Origin: Prorocentrum cordatum
Taxonomy: Eukaryota > Sar > Dinophyceae > Prorocentrales > Prorocentraceae
Assembly (NCBI GenBank): GCA_963575745.1
Contig: CAUYUJ010006543.1
Location: 22,501 to 52,916 of the forward strand
DNA length: 30,416 bases
Direction: 5' to 3'
The stretch's first letter is position 1. Each line of letters starts with the position of its first letter. Under the pieces are notes generated by a model that was not told the origin of the DNA, did not search any database, and worked only from the letters and a program-made list of their open reading frames with translations. This document shows, piece by piece, positions 28,251-30,416 of this stretch. Made by a program: the position numbers and the translations under genes.

Positions 28251-30230
28251 CCGTGACCTGGTAGAGTAGGCCGACGCGCTTGCCCTTCTTGATGCCTGGC
28301 CGCCTGCCCGAGGCTGGCGGCTGGTCCTGGCGGCTGCCGCCGCCTGGGCCTCGTCGCGCGGAGACGCCGCATCCGTCTCCTGGTCGGTCTCGCCCGCCTT
28401 CTGGAAGCCGCGGTCGCCGGTGTCCATCTCGTGCTCCTCGACCGGCCTCGGGCGACGGTGACCCGTCCAGCTGCCGTGACTTGCTGAGGCCCGCTGGGTC
28501 GTCGCCGTCAGCGTCGCGGACTCGTCGTCCAGGATCACCTCCTCGGCCATCACCGCCTCGATGGCGGCCTTGAGCTCCTCTGGCTCGAGCGGCCTCACCC
28601 CGTGAGCCTTGACCCACCTGCCGAAGCGCGCCAGGAGCGGGCTCGCTCGGCCGTTGTCCAGCTCCAGCACCGCCCGCCGCGCGTAACCCAGGTCGTTCTT
28701 GAGCACCCAGCGGTAATCCGCGGTCGGGTACTTGCCGAAGCTCATCTTGTCGCTCCCCGTGATCTGCGAGCTTGGATGGGCCACGTTGCTCGAGGCGCCG
28801 CTGACCGCTACCTCGACCTTCCAGCCCTTCAGGCGCTGCCTGAGCTCCGGCACGGTCGTGTGCTGGCCGAAACCGATGCCCTTCATCCTGCGCAACTCCT
28901 GGAGCTCGCGCTTGTGCATCTTGCCGAGCCCGGGGACGCCCTGCGCCGTCTTGTCCTGGCCCTCGGCCCTCAGCGCGCGCAGGGTGACGCGGAGCTGGTC
29001 GCACGTCGCGACGCGCGCATCTAACTCGCAGCTTGCCACCTCCGCCTGTTGGTCCCCCATCCGCACGAAGAGATCGCCGGGAGGCGGGAAGTGCTCGGCG
29101 TCGGCGTGTTCGAGCAGCTGATCTCCGGGTTCGTCGCCCTGGGAGATGCCATGCAGTTCCGCTGCGACGGGGGCATGAACTCCGGCCGCTGGTTCGTGAC
29201 AAGCTGCGGCGGCTGGATCTGCCACGGCACGCGTTGCGAAAGCTGTTGGAGCCTTAGATGAACTCGAGCCGGATGGCTGCGGTGATGATGCCGTTTGATG
29301 ACTCCGTGCTGATGGCTGATCTCGTAGCTCGCTACTGCTTGCTTGCTGCTGAAATAGGACGCGTTGTGGCTGAGGGTCGCAATTTGGTTTAGCTCCTCGT
29401 CCCGTGTGATCGGTTTGCACGATCTGTGCTGCGCTGGCGGACGTAGGAATAACTCCCCACGCCTCGTCCTCCGACCCCGATGATGACTGACGCGACGGAA
29501 TGTATGCGCACATGGCCTGGCGCACCTGCTGCTCGAACAGTTCAGCGCTGTCGAGCTCGTCACAATCAGTCTCCGACTGAGACTCGTCGGCCTCCGAGGC
29601 GACCCCTTGGTCGCAGCACTCGGGCGCTACCGGCTTGGCGGCGCTGGCCACGGCTGTCTCGGCGTGGTAAGTCGATAAACGATGCAGCCGGATCTTGGTC
29701 TTGGTGTCCGAGACGTCCGACACTGGCTTGTAGCTTGGCGTGAAGCATGTGATCTCGAGCGTCGGGTGTCCGGCGCGGCTCGAACCCATCTGGATGCCGT
29801 GCTCGTTGACGGACTTGATGTCCAGCTTGTTGTCCCCTGCGCGATAGACAACGTCCAGCTCGCTCTGGGCCTGGCGGCTGAACAGTCCAGGCACGGCGCT
29901 GCGCGCGATGCTCATGCGCGCGGCGAAGGCCCTGCCATTCACCGAGCAGGGAATCAGCGCCGCCTTGAGGCTGTACACCACCTTGGACGCTCCGAAGCGG
30001 AACGGCTCCCCCTCCGGGTACTCGGTCGGCTGGATGTTGAAGGCCACCAGCTTCTTCTTGATGTCGCTGTGCCAGCCCAGGCCGCCGACGCACCGCGAGC
30101 AGGCAGTGTCGAAAGTCAGCTTGCCGCCCGAATCCTTGAGTAGGTCGTCGACGCTGATGTACACTCTGCATGCTTGCTTGCCTGCTGTGCTACACTGCAT
30201 ACACATCAGCACGGACACTACATATTTCAC
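28242..30230 (-). pseudogene. Copia aspartic protease and long spacer
   Basis: An open frame of 662 residues. Shortly after the direct-repeat-encoded start comes GKLTFDTACSRCVGGLGWH, a retropepsin-like active-site segment in which DTA replaces DTG/DSG, as is usual in some Copia elements. A flap-like and hydrophobic region follows (ARMSIARSAVPGLFSRQAQS). The rest is a Ser/Gln/Ala-rich spacer with a conserved-looking MHKRELQELRRMKGIGFG and MSFGKYPTADYRWVLKNDLG, the latter resembling a small FGKY...Y.WVL module. The frame stops at 28242, near where the integrase-side frame begins. Gag and zinc knuckle are missing. Confidence 0.75.
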
Positions 30231-30233
30231 ATC
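30164..30233 (-). repeat. 70-bp direct repeat, upstream copy (possible LTR remnant)
   Basis: Pairs with 23569-23638 with about seven substitutions. In element sense it is preceded by the (GAG)n tract and followed directly by protease coding sequence. Confidence 0.6.
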
Positions 30234-30416
30234 CTCCTCCTCCTCCTTTTCTTCGTCCTCGTCCTCGTCCTCGTCCCCGTCCCCGTCCCCGTCCCCCCGT
30301 CCCCGTCCCCGTCCTCGTCCTCGTCCTCGTCCTCCTCCTCCTCCTCCTCCTCCTCCTGCTCCTCCTCCGCCTCCGCCTCCGTCTCCGCCTCCTCCTCCTC
30401 CTCCTCCTCCTCCTCC
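30231..30416. repeat. (CTC)n / (GTC)n / (CCGT) compound microsatellite at the window edge
   Basis: (CTC)n, then tcgtcctcg and ccccgt hexamer-like units, then (CTC)n again, running to the end of the window. It abuts the upstream copy of the 70-bp repeat, so the left flank of the retroelement is probably lost or embedded in it. Confidence 0.9.

Larger units (their letters stand above)
23569..30233 (-). mobile_element. decayed Copia-type LTR retrotransposon
   Basis: Pol domains occur in Copia order on the minus strand: aspartic protease (~30105), integrase (~27180-26690), reverse transcriptase (~25440-24560) and RNase H (~24560-23900). A 70-bp direct repeat brackets them at a constant 6595-bp offset. 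No gag or zinc-knuckle segment is visible upstream of the protease. At least four in-frame stops and about four frameshifts show that it is inactive. Confidence 0.85.

Overview
The window looks like nuclear DNA of a dinoflagellate. The strongest evidence is two relict copies of the dinoflagellate trans-spliced leader (DinoSL), at 11370-11407 and 20425-20446. Both lie just upstream of, and in the same orientation as, minus-strand reading frames. This is the known mark of mRNAs copied back into the genome. Other support is GC-rich sequence, very low gene density, decayed Copia-type and LINE-type retroelements, and a high load of trinucleotide and dinucleotide microsatellites and degenerate tandem repeats. 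Species cannot be fixed from sequence alone; the repeat style recalls large free-living genomes such as Prorocentrum or Polarella, but that is inference from memory.

Layout. 1-1712: decayed LINE-type reverse transcriptase (minus). 1713-4800: no convincing gene; short tandem repeats and a (GGA)n tract. 4886-6646: a dinoflagellate-type protein gene (minus) with two compensating frameshifts. 6650-10900: repeat-dense, with (TA)n, (CTC)n and (GT)n tracts, two inverted MITE-like elements with 5-bp target duplications, a 144-bp tandem repeat, and opposed minisatellites around a (TA)n tract. 10915-11286: small secreted cysteine-rich protein gene (minus) behind a tandem relict DinoSL. 11640-11911: tandem repeats and a (CTC)n/(GAG)n hairpin. 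11960-13820: probable multi-exon or decayed gene (plus). 14740-15299: possible exon (plus). 15490-17690: (GAC)n and (GTC)n tracts and an 18-copy 53-bp satellite interrupted by a second repeat. 18298-20350: coiled-coil, membrane-spanning protein gene with an 11-residue tail repeat (minus), behind the second relict DinoSL. 20447-23560: microsatellite, a repeat related to the MITE host locus, and GC-rich sequence without a gene. 23569-30233: one decayed Copia-type element (minus), with protease, integrase, reverse transcriptase and RNase H remnants, bracketed by a 70-bp direct repeat at a constant 6595-bp offset. 30231-30416: (CTC)n-type microsatellite.

The genes do not form a pathway or operon. 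The common theme is RNA-mediated and DNA-mediated copying: retroposed, leader-tagged cDNAs, two classes of retrotransposon, MITE-like insertions and extensive tandem duplication. The most interesting observations are the paired MITE-like elements with a related unoccupied locus in the same window, and the tandem relict spliced leader, which implies two rounds of retroposition.
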